Shown: positions 62,554-64,000 of the stretch, piece after piece
Numbering within the stretch: the stretch's first letter is position 1
How the letters are laid out: each line of letters begins with the position of its first letter
Assembly (NCBI RefSeq): GCF_002005225.1
Contig: NZ_CP019724.1
Span: 3,908,501 to 3,972,500 of the forward strand
Reading direction: 5' to 3'
Origin: Streptomyces pactum
Lineage (GTDB): Bacteria > Actinomycetota > Actinomycetes > Streptomycetales > Streptomycetaceae
Length of the DNA: 64,000 nucleotides
The notes under the pieces: model-generated
Databases searched by the model: none
What the model was told of the DNA's origin: nothing
Seen by the model: only the letters and a program-made list of their open reading frames with translations
Program-made: the position numbers and the translations under genes

Positions 62554-63669
62554 ACCCAGGATGGCCACCATGTCCGCGACCAGCGTCCCGGGCAGCAGCT
62601 CCGCGAGCGCCTGGATGTTGTTGTACGAGGCGGAGCGCAGTTTCAGCCGGTACGGGGTCTTCTCGCCCTTGCTGACCAGGTAGTAGCCGTTGATGCCGAG
62701 CGGGTTCTCGGTCCACGCGTACGTGTGGCCCTCGGGCGCCTTCAGCACCTTCGGGAGCCGCTGGTTGATCGGCCCCGGCGGCAGCTCGGCCAGGCGGTCC
62801 AGGCAGGCGTCGGCCAGGTCGAGGGCGTTGTGCGTCTGCTCCAGGAGGCACTCGAAGCGGGCAAGGCAGTCGCCGTCGGTGCGGGTGACGACCTTCAGGG
62901 TGTCCTGGAGTTCGCCGTAGGCGAGGTACGGCTCGTCGCGGCGCAGGTCGAAGTCGACGCCCGAGGCGCGGGCGATCGGCCCGCTGACGCCGTAGGCGTG
63001 CACGGCCTCGGGCGACAGGACACCGACCCCGCGCGTACGCCCCCGGAAGATCTCGTTGCCGAGCACCAGGTCGTCGAAGACGTCCATGCGCGAACGCACG
63101 GCGGCGACGGCCGCCCGCGCGCGCGTGGACCAGCCGGCCGGCAGGTCCTCCTTGAGGCCGCCGACGCGGTTGAACATGTAGTGCATGCGCCCGCCGGAGA
63201 CCTCCTCCATGACGTTCTGGAGGACCTCCCGCTCCCGGAAGGCGTAGAAGACCGGGGTGATGCCGCCCAGTTCCAGCGGGTACGAGCCCAGGAACATCAG
63301 GTGGTTGAGGACCCGGTTCAGCTCCGCGAGCAGCGTCCGCGTCCACACCGCGCGCGTAGGGACCTCCATGCCGAGCATCCGCTCCACCCCGAGGACCACG
63401 CCCAGCTCGTTGGAGAACGCCGACAGCCAGTCGTGGCGGTTGGCGAGCACGATGATCTGACGGTAGTCCCGGGCCTCGAACAGCTTCTCCGCGCCGCGGT
63501 GCATGTAGCCGATCACGGGCTCCGCGCTCGTGATGCGCTCGCCGTCCAGGACGAGCCGCAGCCGCAGCACGCCGTGCGTAGACGGATGCTGGGGCCCGAT
63601 GTTGAGCACCATGTCGGTGCTCTCCGCGGCACCGCCGATACCGACCATGGTCTCCGTCTTGGGAGTCAT
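62518..63669 (-). CDS. nuoD2: NADH-quinone oxidoreductase subunit D (second, isolated copy)
   Basis: Homolog of the 49-kDa complex I subunit that forms the quinone pocket (383 aa). Motifs: [80 protein letters not shown] and the C-terminal [17 protein letters not shown]. Arg78 in ANRHDW aligns with the arginine methylated by NDUFAF7 in NDUFS2. It is somewhat shorter than the usual actinobacterial NuoD and stands alone, with no other nuo gene in the window; Streptomyces also carry a full nuo operon elsewhere. Only 31 nt separate it from the divergent PH-domain gene. Confidence 0.92.
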   Translation of the reverse strand: MTPKTETMVGIGGAAESTDMVLNIGPQHPSTHGVLRLRLVLDGERITSAEPVIGYMHRGAEKLFEARDYRQIIVLANRHDWLSAFSNELGVVLGVERMLGMEVPTRAVWTRTLLAELNRVLNHLMFLGSYPLELGGITPVFYAFREREVLQNVMEEVSGGRMHYMFNRVGGLKEDLPAGWSTRARAAVAAVRSRMDVFDDLVLGNEIFRGRTRGVGVLSPEAVHAYGVSGPIARASGVDFDLRRDEPYLAYGELQDTLKVVTRTDGDCLARFECLLEQTHNALDLADACLDRLAELPPGPINQRLPKVLKAPEGHTYAWTENPLGINGYYLVSKGEKTPYRLKLRSASYNNIQALAELLPGTLVADMVAILGSLFFVVGDIDK

Positions 63670-63700
63670 GCGCACAGTCTCCCCTACGTACGCTGGCTCC

Positions 63701-64000
63701 ATGGAGACGGGGAGCCCTGACGACACGGGCACGGCGGGGACGACGGAGGCGACGGAGCCGTCGCCGGACCAACCGGTGTGGACCGGCCTGCCGCCGGGGC
63801 TGCTACGCATGCGGCGGCTGTTGCTGGTGGTGTGGCTGGGGCTGCTGACGCTCGCCGCGGGTGTGCTGCCCGGGCTGTTCCTGGGACCCTTCTGGGCGGC
63901 CTTCGCAGTGCTGCCGTCGGCCCTGCTGGCGTGGGGCTGGGTGATGCTGGAGCGCAACTGGCGCTCCTGGCGGTACGCCGAGCGCGCCGACGACCTGCTG
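63701..64000 (+). CDS. PH-domain (YdbS-like) membrane protein, 5' part only
   Basis: One hundred codons are visible before the window ends. An acidic, Thr/Pro-rich tail ([20 protein letters not shown]) precedes the conserved [20 protein letters not shown], two hydrophobic segments ([20 protein letters not shown] and [20 protein letters not shown]) and [18 protein letters not shown], the usual entry into a bacterial PH domain. The family has no settled role. The 31-nt gap to nuoD2 must hold both promoters; TACGCT 10 nt before the ATG suggests a near-leaderless transcript. Confidence 0.8.
   Translation, partial: METGSPDDTGTAGTTEATEPSPDQPVWTGLPPGLLRMRRLLLVVWLGLLTLAAGVLPGLFLGPFWAAFAVLPSALLAWGWVMLERNWRSWRYAERADDLL

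Overview
The window is about 72% GC, with genes closely packed on both strands, GTG/TTG starts, GTGA/ATGA overlaps and many GC-rich tandem arrays. Together with sigE-cseABC, lsr2, DisA, a short actinobacterial ArgA and DUF397/WhiJ-type remnants, this points to the chromosomal core of a Streptomyces. From memory, the gene order ilvD - radA - disA - mutY - sigE-cseABC - MFS/TetR - clpC - lsr2 - coaX-nadC-nadB-panC - nuoD2 matches the SCO334x-SCO339x segment of S. coelicolor. No rRNA, tRNA, CRISPR array, insertion sequence or prophage was seen.

Layout. 0-4.6 kb: an ABC-2 exporter (cut by the left edge), a methyltransferase, a small membrane protein, a DUF4232 lipoprotein and an SH3b protein. 4.7-12.8 kb: a PQQ-propeller Ser/Thr kinase converges on ilvD across a repeat-filled gap; then a TetR regulator, a TIM-barrel isomerase, a Ppx/GppA-like phosphatase and a cysteine-cluster protein. 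13-17.9 kb: a sigma-like/BACON membrane protein, radA and disA (c-di-AMP synthesis). 17.9-23.1 kb: a membrane protein, a PAP2 phosphatase, a two-component pair whose kinase carries an extra C-terminal extracytoplasmic domain, and mutY. 23.4-26.9 kb: the cell-envelope stress operon sigE-cseA-cseB-cseC. 26.9-30.3 kb: AraC/VOC genes, a decayed HATPase-XRE-DUF397 regulatory locus and a methyltransferase. 30.3-33.3 kb: a divergent MFS exporter/TetR pair with two operator-like sites, and an M23 peptidase.

33.7-42.8 kb is the most unusual part. Three paralogous NACHT NTPases (862, 857 and 1009 aa) lie in one direction, with a secreted HAD-type phosphatase between the second and third. They sit in an otherwise housekeeping region between the M23 peptidase and clpC, with no recognisable toxin or nuclease gene. 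42.8-50.2 kb: clpC, an SCO3374-type protein, lsr2, a blaI-argA pair, small unknown genes and a 1-kb intergenic region built on a 138-bp repeat present four times. 50.2-55.7 kb: a tightly overlapped cofactor operon (DUF2520 dehydrogenase - panC - nadB - nadC - coaX) joining NAD and CoA synthesis. 55.8-64 kb: a DnaA-box motif, a threonine-aldolase-like enzyme, an ArsR-type regulator with a palindromic operator, a TmrB-like ATPase, a NarL-type two-component pair, a MidA/NDUFAF7-type methyltransferase whose 3' end overlaps nuoD2 (a homolog of that family's substrate), and the start of a PH-domain membrane protein.

Recurring themes are envelope stress and wall turnover (SigE-Cse, M23, PAP2), nucleotide second messengers and protein quality control (DisA, Ppx/GppA, ClpC), and short tandem arrays, mostly with periods divisible by three, placed at gene ends.
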